A stretch of 64,000 bases of DNA, taken from positions 3,224,001 to 3,288,000 of the forward strand of contig NZ_AP025032.1 of NCBI RefSeq assembly GCF_019973775.1, read 5' to 3'. Source of the DNA: Aureimonas sp. SA4125. Lineage in GTDB: Bacteria; Pseudomonadota; Alphaproteobacteria; Rhizobiales; Rhizobiaceae. The translations under genes and the position numbers were made by a program. The notes under the pieces were generated by a model. That model searched no databases and was not told the origin of the DNA. It saw nothing but the letters and a program-made list of their open reading frames with translations. Shown in pieces: positions 50,966 through 63,391 of this stretch (the stretch's first letter is position 1; each line of letters starts with the position of its first letter).

Positions 50966-52081
50966 TTACCGCGTGCTTGCGGCCACGGTCAGGGGCGTTC
51001 CCGGCTCCGATCCCGATCCCGATCCCGATTCAGGGGAAGGCGAGATCACTGGCTCAGTGGCGCGAGGCTTTCGGTCAGAGCCCCTACGAAAGAACTGCAG
51101 GAGCGGCCGCTCGATCAGCCTGTGAACCACGATGCCGACGGCCAGCGACGAACCGACGGCGAGAACCATGAAAAGGGTCTCGTACGCCGTGGTCGCCGGC
51201 AGCCCTAGGGTGTTCCAGAGTTTTGCCAGTACCGGCAGGACCAGGACGTGACAGAGGTAGATCGAATAGGACGCATCACCCAGTAGCATGGGCAGGCGAA
51301 ACGCCGGCAAAGGCCGGCCGCGCTCGAAGAAGACCGCACCGCCCACGATCATCGCGGCCGGAATGCCGGAGGCGACGCTGCGCCAGATGCCCGTCCCGGC
51401 CATTGCCAGCAAGGCTGTCCAGCCGACGACGAAGGCAAGCGCCGCGATGGGCCGAGGCACGTTCAGGCCCGCGGCGTACAGCCTGGCGATGACGACGCCG
51501 GCGCCGAATTCGAGGATCAGCGGCATTGTGTAGAAGGCGGTGACGATACGATAGGGAATGAACTCGCGCAGCGCGACGGCGATGACGAGCACGGCCAGAA
51601 CGGCGGGAATCTGGACCTTTTTGGGCAGAAACAGCGACAGAGCGAAGACGAGGTAGAACGCCATTTCGTAGTTCAGCGTCCAGCCGGGGATAAGGACCGG
51701 CAGCGTCCCCTCGATGACGGGATGGTCGATGGGCCAGAACAGTAGCGACGCTAGGAGATGTCCGCCGTCGTAGACGGTGCTGCTGAGAAGATCGGGGCGC
51801 AACAGCGCAACGGCTGCGACGAACAGTGTCAGAATCCAATATAGCGGAACGATCCGGAGAATCCGTTTCCAGATGAAGCCGAGCGGCGAGATCGTCCCCC
51901 GGGCACTCGACCAGGTGATGACGAAACCGGAAATGACGAAGAAGACGTCGACGCCGGCGACGCCGGCCGTGAAGGGGAAGCCGACCGGGCTGTTGCTGAC
52001 CCGCGACATGTATTCGGCGGCATGGAAAGCGACCACCAGCATCGCAGCCACGCCCCGAAGATATTGCAGCGAATTGATCAC
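50966..52081 (-). CDS. Acyltransferase 3 family membrane protein
   Basis: 371 residues with about ten membrane helices. The family opening SLQYLRGVAAMLVVAFHAAE holds the catalytic-region arginine and histidine, followed by GVDVFFVISGFVI and later GDASYSIYLCHVLVLPVLAK. Such enzymes O-acylate surface polysaccharides or lipids. GTG 52081 with GAGG upstream gives the family N-terminus; a TTG at 52198 would add 39 residues of no family character. The cytoplasmic C-terminal tail includes Ser-Gly repeats encoded by a (GATCCC)n run. Confidence 0.88.
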   Translation of the reverse strand: MINSLQYLRGVAAMLVVAFHAAEYMSRVSNSPVGFPFTAGVAGVDVFFVISGFVITWSSARGTISPLGFIWKRILRIVPLYWILTLFVAAVALLRPDLLSSTVYDGGHLLASLLFWPIDHPVIEGTLPVLIPGWTLNYEMAFYLVFALSLFLPKKVQIPAVLAVLVIAVALREFIPYRIVTAFYTMPLILEFGAGVVIARLYAAGLNVPRPIAALAFVVGWTALLAMAGTGIWRSVASGIPAAMIVGGAVFFERGRPLPAFRLPMLLGDASYSIYLCHVLVLPVLAKLWNTLGLPATTAYETLFMVLAVGSSLAVGIVVHRLIERPLLQFFRRGSDRKPRATEPVISPSPESGSGSGSEPGTPLTVAASTR

Positions 52082-52389
52082 GACGGCGCGCCTCGTAGCA
52101 GGCAGGACGAAAGTCCCTTTGAGCCATCCTGCATGGCCCCGCCTAAAGTACGCGGTTTCTTCCAGATCGATGCACTGAGCGAGTGCCTCGAGGCACAAAA
52201 GTTATCAATTGGTTAATCCTGACCGGGCCCCGGCCCCCGAAGCCAAGCCGAAACGGGAGGGCAAAACCTCCGCCGGCATGGTGATGCCGCGATCAGGAGA
52301 CACCGCGGCAGGCGCGTCCCGGCGACTGCCGACAGCCACCGACGACCGCGCATCATCCATCCCCTGCAGGAAGGCCAAGCCGCCGCCGG
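52082..52389. other. 308-bp gap with one short palindrome
   Basis: Upstream of the acyltransferase. A perfect 14-bp palindrome GTGCCTCGAGGCAC lies at about 52183-52196. No gene is supported. Confidence 0.35.
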
Positions 52390-53049
52390 CTACTTCGTGC
52401 AAGTCTCGAACACTTCGGGGATCGGCGTATCGATGGAGCAGAGGATGCCGCCCCATTGGTAGCCGGTCTTGCTGCCGTCATAGGTGATCTTCATCCAGGG
52501 AAAGCCGTTCTCTCTCGCCCCGGCGTCTTGAAGGAGCGTGACGCGGGCTCCCTCGGGCAGGGACGTCAGGCGCTTGTACTCCCGGCCGGGACCGCTGCGC
52601 ACCACGCCGCCCCAGGAACCGGCATCGCGCGGGAAACTGTCGTCGTCGTCGGCGGCAGGCGCTGCCTCGGCCTTGTCACCGCTCTGGCAGACAGCCTCGG
52701 CCTTGAAGGATTCCTGCATCCACGCATCGCCCCGGGGATACTCGTGGATGAAGGTGGTGAGATCTTCGCTGTAGGTCCGGGCGAGGAAGTCCAGCGCGTC
52801 GCGCTTCAGGCTCCGCTCTTCGAATTCGTCCGCCATGCACGCGCAATAGGCTTCCGCTCGCGCGGCGGGCACCTCGGCCGAATTGCCCTGGCCGATATAG
52901 GTGGTGCAACTCTCGTCGAAGCGGGGGTTCGACGAGACGAGGATCACGCCCACTGACGCCGGCCAATCGCCGGCGATCCGGGTTCCGGCCTGCGCCGGCG
53001 CGCAGCAGAGGGCCGGTGCCAGCAGCCATACGGTCAAACGAGGCATCAT
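52390..53049 (-). CDS. Periplasmic SH3-domain protein
   Basis: 219 residues with a signal peptide (MPRLTVWLLAPALCCAPAQA). A Cys-containing central part (YCACMADEFEE) is followed by an acidic linker and a C-terminal bacterial SH3 fold: GVVRSGPGREYKRLTSLPEG, VTLLQDAG, FPWMKITYDGSKTGYQWGGI. SH3 domains of this kind bind cell wall or proteins. Specific function unknown. Confidence 0.82.
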   Translation of the reverse strand: MMPRLTVWLLAPALCCAPAQAGTRIAGDWPASVGVILVSSNPRFDESCTTYIGQGNSAEVPAARAEAYCACMADEFEERSLKRDALDFLARTYSEDLTTFIHEYPRGDAWMQESFKAEAVCQSGDKAEAAPAADDDDSFPRDAGSWGGVVRSGPGREYKRLTSLPEGARVTLLQDAGARENGFPWMKITYDGSKTGYQWGGILCSIDTPIPEVFETCTK

Positions 53050-53243
53050 GCCGCAAACTCCCAGCAGGCGTCAGGCTTAGTGAACATGACGCCTCGGCAA
53101 AGTCGACGAAATTTGCGGTGCCAGTTGGCGCTGCCCCTGGTCCCTAAGTTCGGCATCGGACGCTCGAACCAAACCTCGGCTGCCGCCCTTGCCCTCCCCG
53201 GCGCAGCCTCTATCCTGCCGGCATCATACGAAGGGGCGTCAGC

Positions 53244-54083
53244 ATGCGGTTTGCCGGGACTGAGGATTATGTCGCTGGCAAGGACCTGATGGTCGCCGTC
53301 AACGCCGCCATCGCACTGGAGCGGCCGTTGCTGGTGAAGGGCGAGCCCGGCACCGGAAAGACCGAGCTCGCCTTCCAGGTTTCCGCCGCCCTTGGCCTGA
53401 GGCTCATCCAGTGGAACGTCAAGTCGACGACGCGCGCCGCGCAAGGCCTCTACGAATACGACGCCGTCTCGCGCCTGCGCGACAGCCAGCTCGGCGATCC
53501 CCGCGTCAACGACATCGCCAACTACATCCGCCGCGGCAAGCTGTGGGAGGCGTTCGCGGCGGACGAGAAGGTCGTTCTCCTCATCGACGAGATCGACAAG
53601 GCCGACATCGAATTCCCGAACGATCTCCTGCAGGAGCTCGATAAGATGGAGTTCTACGTCTACGAGACCGACGAGACCGTCCGCGCGCGCCACCGCCCGA
53701 TCGTCATCATCACCTCCAACAACGAGAAGGAGCTGCCGGACGCCTTCCTGCGCCGCTGCTTCTTCCACTATATCCGCTTCCCCGAGCCCGAGACGCTGGC
53801 AGCCATTGTCGAGGTGCACCATCCCGGCATCAAGCAGGACCTCCTGCGCGCCGCGCTGACGCAGTTCTACGAGATCCGCGAACAGCCCGGCGTGAAGAAG
53901 AAGCCCTCGACCTCCGAGGCGCTCGACTGGATCCGCCTGCTCCTGGTCGAGGACGTCGAGGCCAAGGACCTGCGCGAGAGCTCGTCCAAGGTGCTGCCGA
54001 AACTCCACGGCGCGCTGTTGAAGAACGAGCAGGACGTGCACCTGTTCGAGCGGCTGGCGTTTCTGGCACGGGGGCGAGGTTGA
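53244..54083 (+). CDS. MoxR-family AAA+ ATPase
   Basis: 279 residues. Walker A GEPGTGKTELAF, Walker B LLIDEIDKAD, sensor 1 VIITSNNEKELPDAFLRR. MoxR ATPases act as chaperones with von Willebrand factor A proteins encoded nearby, maturing metal cofactors or envelope complexes. The VWA partner is at 56166-57350, separated by a GNAT gene, a PhzF gene and a toxin-antitoxin-like module, so the pair is no longer adjacent. Confidence 0.93.
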   Translation: MRFAGTEDYVAGKDLMVAVNAAIALERPLLVKGEPGTGKTELAFQVSAALGLRLIQWNVKSTTRAAQGLYEYDAVSRLRDSQLGDPRVNDIANYIRRGKLWEAFAADEKVVLLIDEIDKADIEFPNDLLQELDKMEFYVYETDETVRARHRPIVIITSNNEKELPDAFLRRCFFHYIRFPEPETLAAIVEVHHPGIKQDLLRAALTQFYEIREQPGVKKKPSTSEALDWIRLLLVEDVEAKDLRESSSKVLPKLHGALLKNEQDVHLFERLAFLARGRG

Positions 54084-54529
54084 TGGCCGTCACCATCCGC
54101 CCCCTCGCCGCCTCGGACAAAGCCGAATGGCGCCGGCTGTGGACCGGCTATCTCGCCTTCTACGAGACGAGCGTCTCGGAAGAAGTCTATGCCACGACCT
54201 TCGCCCGCCTCCTCTCCGGCGCGGACAACGAATATCGCGGCCTGATCGCGGAGGCAGACGGCAAACCCATCGGCCTCGTGCATTTCCTCTTCCACCGCCA
54301 TTGCTGGCGGGTCGAGAATGTCTGCTATCTCCAGGATCTCTATGCCGATCCGGCGGTGCGCGGCACCGGCGTCGGGCGAAAGCTGATCGAGGCGGTCTAT
54401 GCCGCGGCAGACGAGGCGGGCTGTCCCAGCGTCTACTGGATGACGCAGGCGTTCAACACGACGGCCCGCACGCTCTACGACCGCATCGCGGCGGAAACGC
54501 CGTTCATCAAATACCAGCGAAAGCTCTGA
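54083..54529 (+). CDS. GNAT family N-acetyltransferase
   Basis: 148 residues. Acetyl-CoA-binding motif A is VCYLQDLYADPAVRGTGVGR, followed by KLIEAVYAAADEAGCPSVYW. ATG 54083 overlaps the MoxR stop codon (TGATG), indicating translational coupling. Acceptor substrate unknown. Confidence 0.9.
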   Translation: MAVTIRPLAASDKAEWRRLWTGYLAFYETSVSEEVYATTFARLLSGADNEYRGLIAEADGKPIGLVHFLFHRHCWRVENVCYLQDLYADPAVRGTGVGRKLIEAVYAAADEAGCPSVYWMTQAFNTTARTLYDRIAAETPFIKYQRKL

Positions 54530-54530
54530 C

Positions 54531-55343
54531 ATGACGACGCTCCCGATCTACCAGATCGACGCCTTCACAACCGCCGTCTTCGCCGGCAACCCGGCCGCCG
54601 TCGTGCCGCTCGACGCCTTCCTTCCCGACGCGCTCATGCAGAAGATTGCTCTGGAGAACAACCTGTCGGAGACGGCCTACATCGTCCCGGCCGGCGCCGA
54701 CCGCTGGGAACTGCGCTGGTTCACGCCGACGATCGAGGTGCCGCTCTGCGGTCATGCGACGCTGGCGAGCGCCTTTTTGCTGGCCGACATTCTCGGTCAG
54801 GCCGGCGAGACGATGACCTTCGTCACCCGCGAGGCCGGCGATCTCGTGGTGACGCGGGAGAAGGACGGCGGCTTCGCCATGCGCTTGCCGCGCCGCAACG
54901 CCGATGGGACGGGCGACATCGACGCCGTGGCGGCAGTACTCGGTGCCAGGCCGCAGGAAGTCCACGTCATCCCGGCCACCGACGACGTGACGCTCCTCGC
55001 CATATTCGCGACCGAGGCCGAAGTGGCCACGCTGACGCCGGACTTTGCCGCCATGACGGGGCTACCCGCTCGCAACGTCATTGCCACGGCACCGGGCGAT
55101 CACGTCGACTTCGTCTCGCGCATGTTCGCGCCGAGGGCGGGCATCGACGAGGATCCCGTCACGGGCTCGGCCCATTGCAGCCTTGCGCCCTACTGGTGCG
55201 GCCGCCTCGGCAAGTCGGACTTCGTCGCCCGCCAGATCTCCGCGCGCGGCGGCGACCTCACCTGCCGGCTGGAGGAAGACGCCGTCATCGTCGCCGGCCA
55301 TGCCGTGCTGTATCTCAAGGGCGAGATCGTCGTGCCGGGCTGA
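54531..55343 (+). CDS. PhzF family isomerase/epimerase
   Basis: 270 residues with the duplicated PhzF fold: opening IYQIDAFTTAVFAGNPAAVV, catalytic Glu in ENNLSETAYIVP, and the second half with DEDPVTGSAHCSLAPYW. Homologues isomerise small acids, but most have unknown substrates. It starts one base after the GNAT stop, in the moxR-led unit. Confidence 0.92.
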   Translation: MTTLPIYQIDAFTTAVFAGNPAAVVPLDAFLPDALMQKIALENNLSETAYIVPAGADRWELRWFTPTIEVPLCGHATLASAFLLADILGQAGETMTFVTREAGDLVVTREKDGGFAMRLPRRNADGTGDIDAVAAVLGARPQEVHVIPATDDVTLLAIFATEAEVATLTPDFAAMTGLPARNVIATAPGDHVDFVSRMFAPRAGIDEDPVTGSAHCSLAPYWCGRLGKSDFVARQISARGGDLTCRLEEDAVIVAGHAVLYLKGEIVVPG

Positions 55344-55359
55344 GGGTCACAGCGGATCT

Positions 55360-55719
55360 TCAGTTCACCAGATCCGGCACCTCAGCAAGGCGGCTGGCAT
55401 CGATGGCTGACATCACGAGGTGGGGCTGCTGCGCCAGCACGCCAAGAAGAACGCGCGCCGGACCGGTTGGATAGCGCCGCCCCTGCTCCCAATTGCGCAC
55501 GGTCGCGACCGGGACGCCAATCTTGGCCGCGAAGTCGGGCTGCGTGAGTTTCAGCTTGCGGCGAATCTTGGCGACGTCGGGCACCGCGATCGTATAGCGA
55601 TGCACGGTGACGTGGGTATCATCCCCCTCGAACCATTTCAGTGCCTGCTCCAGCGATTCCGCCAGATGCTCGGCTTCCTCTTCGGGGGTCTTCTTCGACT
55701 TCATCGCCTTCATCCTCAA
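55360..55719 (-). CDS. Helix-turn-helix antitoxin-like regulator
   Basis: 119 residues. The C-terminal XRE-type helix-turn-helix is KIRRKLKLTQPDFAAKIGVP with VATVRNWEQGRRYPTGPA; the N-terminal half is acidic and helical. This arrangement resembles HigA/MqsA-like antitoxins. Its start overlaps the stop of the upstream gene by four bases (ATGA), with the presumed toxin first. It probably represses its own promoter. Confidence 0.82.
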   Translation of the reverse strand: MRMKAMKSKKTPEEEAEHLAESLEQALKWFEGDDTHVTVHRYTIAVPDVAKIRRKLKLTQPDFAAKIGVPVATVRNWEQGRRYPTGPARVLLGVLAQQPHLVMSAIDASRLAEVPDLVN

Positions 55720-56093
55720 ATACCAAACAGGCGTTTGATCGCGTTGACGCGGTCAATCGTAGATAGGATCCGTTCGATCATCTTGCCCGGTACCTCGACA
55801 TGCGGTCGCAGCTCCAAAAGCACCAGTTTCGAAAAGTCGCCGCTGATCGCGTAGATCACGTCATACCCTGCGTGCTGCCATGACCAAAGCGCGACATTGT
55901 CGACATACGGATGGCCCACTGCCGGATCTGCGACTAAAATTTCACGGGCTCGCAGAAGGGCTTCTTCAGTGAGACCATACAGCGCGCAATCCAGCTCGAA
56001 ACGTCGAGTCATTGCGATCTGTAGGGTTAGGGTCGGCAACACAGCTCCACCCTTTTTGTACGCCATTGGCGTATTTCGATCAAGCACCCACAT
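55716..56093 (-). CDS. Putative toxin partner of the HTH antitoxin
   Basis: About 125 residues from ATG 56093 (ATG 56066 and a later ATG are alternatives). I cannot name its family; the ending FSKLVLLELRPHVEVPGKMI and the small alpha/beta pattern are compatible with type II toxins. Assignment rests on the four-base overlap with the HTH antitoxin gene in toxin-first order, as in higBA. The GC content is somewhat lower than that of its neighbours. Confidence 0.6.
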   Translation of the reverse strand: MWVLDRNTPMAYKKGGAVLPTLTLQIAMTRRFELDCALYGLTEEALLRAREILVADPAVGHPYVDNVALWSWQHAGYDVIYAISGDFSKLVLLELRPHVEVPGKMIERILSTIDRVNAIKRLFGI

Positions 56094-56165
56094 ACGCTTG
56101 TCGGAGAAGAGTATTCTGCGAACGAAAGGGCTGACAAGCCGGGCAGATCGACTATCCTCCCTCCC

Positions 56166-57350
56166 ATGTTCCTCTCCTTCTTCCTCCAGCTGAAAGCCGC
56201 GGGCGTCCCCGTCACGCTGCGCGAGCATCTCGGTTTTCTCGACGCCATGGCCGCCGATCTCGTCACCTTCGACGTCGAGGCCTTCTACTTCCTGGCGCGT
56301 GCCAGTCTGGTGAAGGACGAGCGCTTCATCGATCGCTTCGACCGGGTTTTTGCCGCGGTGTTCAAGGGCGTCGAGGCAGTCTCGGGCGAGACCGGCGTGA
56401 ACGCCCGCGACCTGCCGGAGGAGTGGCTGCGGCGGCTGGCCGAAAAGCACCTGACGGACGAGGAAAAGCAGCTCGTCGAAAGCCTCGGCGGTTTCGACAG
56501 ACTGATGGAGACGCTGAAGCAACGGCTGGAGGAGCAGAAGGGTCGGCACCAGGGCGGATCGAAGTGGATCGGCACCGGAGGGACCTCACCCTTCGGCGCG
56601 TACGGCTACAATCCCGAGGGCGTGCGCATCGGCCAGGCGGAAAGCCGCCACCGCCGTGCGGCAAAAGTCTGGGACAAGCGCGAGTTCCAGAACTTTGACG
56701 ACGGCGTCGAGCTCGGCACGCGCACGATCAAGATCGCCCTGAAGCGCCTGCGACGCTGGGTGCGCGAGGGGGCGGCCGAAGAGTTCGACCTGTCCGGCAC
56801 GATCCGCGCGACCGCCGAGCACGGCTATCTCGACGTGAAGACGCGGCCGGAGCGGCGAAACGCCGTGAAGCTGCTGCTCTTCCTCGACAGCGGCGGCTCG
56901 ATGGACGACCACGTCCGCGACGTCGAGGAGCTGTTTTCGGCGGCGCGCGCCGAACTCCGACACCTCGAGATCTTCTATTTCCACAACTGCCCCTATGAAC
57001 GGCTCTGGCGCGACAACCGTCGCCGCCACCAGGAAACGGTCCCGACCGTGGATGTCCTCAACACCTACGGTTCCGACTACAAGGCGATCTTCGTCGGCGA
57101 TGCCTCGATGAGCCCCTACGAGATCGCTGTCCCCGGTGGCTCGGTCGAGCATTGGAACGTCGAGGCGGGTTCTGTGTGGCTGCACCGGCTGATGTCGAAA
57201 TGGCCGAAATCGGCATGGCTCAATCCGGTTTCCCGGCGGGATTGGGATTTCGTGCAGTCGATTGGCATGGTGCGGGAGGCCGCCGGCGACCGGATGTTCC
57301 CGTTGACGCTGCAGGGCATCGACGCGGCAACGCGCATCCTGGCGCGATAA
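56166..57350 (+). CDS. VWA-domain protein, CoxE-like
   Basis: 394 residues. The N-terminal region (FFLQLKAAGVPVTLREHLGF) and the C-terminal VWA domain with the metal-site motif LLFLDSGGSMDDHV match CoxE-like proteins encoded with MoxR ATPases. Probable partner of the MoxR ATPase at 53244-54083. Which complex they service is not indicated. Confidence 0.9.
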   Translation: MFLSFFLQLKAAGVPVTLREHLGFLDAMAADLVTFDVEAFYFLARASLVKDERFIDRFDRVFAAVFKGVEAVSGETGVNARDLPEEWLRRLAEKHLTDEEKQLVESLGGFDRLMETLKQRLEEQKGRHQGGSKWIGTGGTSPFGAYGYNPEGVRIGQAESRHRRAAKVWDKREFQNFDDGVELGTRTIKIALKRLRRWVREGAAEEFDLSGTIRATAEHGYLDVKTRPERRNAVKLLLFLDSGGSMDDHVRDVEELFSAARAELRHLEIFYFHNCPYERLWRDNRRRHQETVPTVDVLNTYGSDYKAIFVGDASMSPYEIAVPGGSVEHWNVEAGSVWLHRLMSKWPKSAWLNPVSRRDWDFVQSIGMVREAAGDRMFPLTLQGIDAATRILAR

Positions 57351-57447
57351 ATTCAGATTTTTTCGATAAAAGACCGGCGGCGGCGCTGACATCCGGCTTT
57401 CGCCTCCCCACATGCTTTGGAAATACGTCGCAGCGAGGAAACAGATC

Positions 57448-58476
57448 ATGCCCTTCAACCGAAATTTCCGGCTTGCCAGCCTCTTCACCATTGCCGTGAT
57501 GGGCTTTTCATTGCTCGCGGTCGACTATGCCGACGCCCGCAGGGCTGGCGGCGGTGGCGGCTTCGGCAGCCGTGGCGCCCGCACCTACCAGTCGGCGCCC
57601 GCGACCGCGACGTCTCCGACATCGGCCGCCCCCGTGCAGCGCTCGATGACGCCGAATTCTCCGGCAGCGGGCGCCACGACTGGCGCGGCGGCACAGCGCG
57701 GCGGCGGCATGTTCGGCGGCTTCGCCGGATCAATGCTCGGCGGCCTCGCCCTTGGCGGCCTCTTCGGCATGATGCTCGGCAGCGGGTTTGGCGGCATGGG
57801 CGGTATGCTGAGCCTTCTCTTCCAGGTTCTCCTGATCGGCGGCGCCATCATGCTGGCCATGCGCTTCTTTCGCCGGTCCACGCCGGCCGGTGCGACGGCG
57901 GGCGCGGCACCCCGCATGAACACCGCGCCGGGGATGAACGGGGCGAATGCGAACAGCACCGCCTATCAAGCTGAAAAGCCGAACCTGCGCTCGATTCCCG
58001 GCATCGGCGCCGCGCTCGGCGGTGGCAATGCCGCACGTGCCGGCGGATCGCGCCGCACCGGCAATCCGGATGAGCTTGGCATTTCCGGCGATGATCTCTC
58101 GACCTTCGAGCGGATGCTCTCCGAGATCCAGGGCGCCTATGGCCGCGAGGACTATGCTGCGCTTCGTCGCCTGTCGACCCCGGAGATGGTCTCCTACTTT
58201 TCCGAGGAGCTTGGGCAGAATGCTTCCAACGGGCTGAAGAACGAGGTTTCCGACGTCCGTCTCCTCCAGGGCGACGTGGCGGAGAGCTGGCGCGAGGGCA
58301 ACCGCGAATACGCGACCGTCGACATGCGCTACTCCTCGATCGACGCAACGGTCGAGCGCGCTACCGGAAAGGTCGTCGAGGGCGACAACACCGTTCCGAG
58401 CGAGAGCACGGAAACCTGGACGTTTACGCGCGAGCGCGGTGGCTCCTGGCTCCTGTCGGCCATTCAGGACGCCTAA
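57448..58476 (+). CDS. Tim44-like domain membrane protein
   Basis: 342 residues: N-terminal signal or anchor (LASLFTIAVMGFSLLAVDYA), a Gly-rich segment with GGGGGFGSRGARTYQSAP, hydrophobic glycine-rich helices (GSMLGGLALGGLFGMMLGSG, LLFQVLLIGGAIMLAMRFF), a linker, and a C-terminal Tim44-like domain (~220-342; FERMLSEIQGAYGREDYAAL). ATG 57448 has GAGGA upstream. Bacterial members are of unknown function, possibly envelope-associated. Confidence 0.88.
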   Translation: MPFNRNFRLASLFTIAVMGFSLLAVDYADARRAGGGGGFGSRGARTYQSAPATATSPTSAAPVQRSMTPNSPAAGATTGAAAQRGGGMFGGFAGSMLGGLALGGLFGMMLGSGFGGMGGMLSLLFQVLLIGGAIMLAMRFFRRSTPAGATAGAAPRMNTAPGMNGANANSTAYQAEKPNLRSIPGIGAALGGGNAARAGGSRRTGNPDELGISGDDLSTFERMLSEIQGAYGREDYAALRRLSTPEMVSYFSEELGQNASNGLKNEVSDVRLLQGDVAESWREGNREYATVDMRYSSIDATVERATGKVVEGDNTVPSESTETWTFTRERGGSWLLSAIQDA

Positions 58477-58503
58477 ATCCCCACTCTTTGACAAGCGATG
58501 CTG

Positions 58504-58536
58504 CTGCGGGCGCCGAAAGGCGCCCGCAGTCGTTTT
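58504..58536 (+). terminator. Intrinsic terminator after the Tim44-like gene
   Basis: An 11-bp perfect GC-rich stem CTGCGGGCGCC / GGCGCCCGCAG with a GAAA loop is followed by TCGTTTT on the plus strand. It separates the gene from the convergent azlCD. Confidence 0.92.
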
Positions 58537-58546
58537 GGGCCTGAGA

Positions 58547-58843
58547 TCAGAGGCCCATGACGCGGGAGAGAGCGACCAGGGCCACGCCGATGGCGACCGT
58601 GGCGATCACCGGAAGTCTGAGGCAAAGAAACGCGCAGATGACGATGACGACGCGCTCGGGCCAGTCGCCGGTGACGAGGACGGGTGCGACGATGGTGGCG
58701 AGGACAGCCGCCGGCACCGCATCGAGCGCCGCCTCGACCCGCGGCGGAATGCGCTCGATCCGCGTCAGCACGACGTGGCCGGCAAAGCGCGTAACATAGG
58801 TCAGGACCGCGCCGAGAAGGATGATCTGCCAGACGTCGCTCAC
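58547..58843 (-). CDS. azlD: AzlD family branched-chain amino acid export subunit
   Basis: 98 residues with three to four membrane helices: WQIILLGAVLTYVTRFAGHV, VPAAVLATIVAPVL, LPVIATVAIGVALVALSR. Small partner of AzlC. Its start overlaps the azlC stop by four bases. Exports branched-chain amino acids or analogues in characterised cases. Confidence 0.9.
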   Translation of the reverse strand: MSDVWQIILLGAVLTYVTRFAGHVVLTRIERIPPRVEAALDAVPAAVLATIVAPVLVTGDWPERVVIVICAFLCLRLPVIATVAIGVALVALSRVMGL

Positions 58844-59565
58844 CGGTCGACCCCCCCGCCATCGGGCTCGGCAGTGGCACCGTTCGCCTTTGCCGGCCTC
58901 GCGAGAACGGCATAGAGAATACCGCCAAGCGCGCCGAGGGTGACATTCCAGGGTGGACCGAGGGTCATCAGCAGGACCAGCGAGGCAAGCCCGCTCGCCA
59001 ATGCCACTGGCAGAAAATTCGTCCGACGGCGAAAATCCATCATCAGCGTCAGGAAATAGACCGGCAGGATGAAGTCGAGCGCCAGCGTCGCGGGGTCGCC
59101 GAGGAGGCTGCCGAAGACGGCGCCGGCGAGCGAGGACAGGAGCCAGCTGGCATAGAGGACGAGCGCATAGGCGAAGTAGAAGCGCTTCGTGATCCGCCCT
59201 TGCGCCGCGCGCAACTCGGCCTCGCCGAAAACGGGATCAACGAGGAAGAAGAAGGCCATGGCCTTCTGCAGGGGTGAGAAGCGCCTGAGATTGCGGCCGA
59301 CCGAGGCCGAATAGAGGACGTGCCGGAAGTTCAGCGCGAAGATGGCGACGGCCACCGCCATGACCGGCGAGCCGAGCCCGATCATCTCCAGCGCCACGAA
59401 CTGGCTGGCGCCGGCATAGACCAGGGCCGAAAAGCCCATGATCTCTGCCGTCGTCAGTCCTGCCTCATGCGCCACGGCGCCATAGACGAGACCGAAGGGA
59501 ATGACTGCGGCAAGAACCGGAAAGACACGGCTGAGGCCGTCGCGGACTTCGGTGGCGGGGGACAA
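58840..59565 (-). CDS. azlC: AzlC family branched-chain amino acid exporter
   Basis: 241 residues, polytopic. Family motifs are VFPVLAAVIPFGLVYGAVAH, GFSALVYAGASQFVALEMIG and IFALNFRHVLYSASVG. The start is a TTG at 59565, as no ATG fits. Together with AzlD it forms a two-subunit exporter; no Lrp-type regulator adjoins it here. Confidence 0.92.
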   Translation of the reverse strand: MSPATEVRDGLSRVFPVLAAVIPFGLVYGAVAHEAGLTTAEIMGFSALVYAGASQFVALEMIGLGSPVMAVAVAIFALNFRHVLYSASVGRNLRRFSPLQKAMAFFFLVDPVFGEAELRAAQGRITKRFYFAYALVLYASWLLSSLAGAVFGSLLGDPATLALDFILPVYFLTLMMDFRRRTNFLPVALASGLASLVLLMTLGPPWNVTLGALGGILYAVLARPAKANGATAEPDGGGVDR

Positions 59566-59879
59566 TCAGAGACTCACGGCGGGAGCGTTCGGCCCCCCCT
59601 TCTAGAGCGCCGCGCGCGCTTACGCACGCGCAAAGGCCCGCTCTGGAGATTGACGTCCATGGTGATCGCCGGCTGCGCCGATTGGTCGAGACAGGCTCTC
59701 GCGAAGCGCCTTGTGACTTTCAAGTCGGCGGTCGTTCCGGTGTGACGGTGTTCATGTCCCATCCGGCGTAGAGGCTGACCGATCGACGGTCCTTGTCCCC
59801 GGTGCCGTGGTTAGAGATCGCACGCGAATGCACGGGGGCGCGCCATGAGACCCCCGCGGCGCCGCCGTCGGGCAGTCGT
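59566..59879. other. 314-bp gap
   Basis: Between azlC (start) and the exonuclease gene (stop). Short Arg-rich frames are open but have no support. GC-rich inverted stretches occur around 59610-59640 without a U-tract. Confidence 0.35.
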
Positions 59880-63192
<3,313 letters not shown>

Positions 63193-63272
63193 ATGACGAA
63201 GCTGGGGGCACCGCTCGGAACGGGAATGTCCGCAACCCCACATGCCTTTCGCCCCGAGCGACACTTCCCTGG

Positions 63273-63363
63273 CCCTCACCCTTAGCCTGTCGAAGGGCGA
63301 GGGCAACGCACACGCCTTGATGCGGTGCCGATCCCTCGTGCTTCGACAGGCTCAGCATGAGGG
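63273..63363. repeat. Intergenic palindromic repeat element 2
   Basis: Arms of 31 bp sharing GCCTGTCGAAG: left 63273-63303 begins CCCTCACCCTTAGCCTGTCG; the reverse complement of the right arm 63333-63363 begins CCCTCATGCTGAGCCTGTCG. Both arms end GAGGG. A different repeat family from element 1, only 80 bp away. Confidence 0.8.
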
Positions 63364-63391
63364 ATGACGCGCGCGCCTTCAGCGTCCAGCC

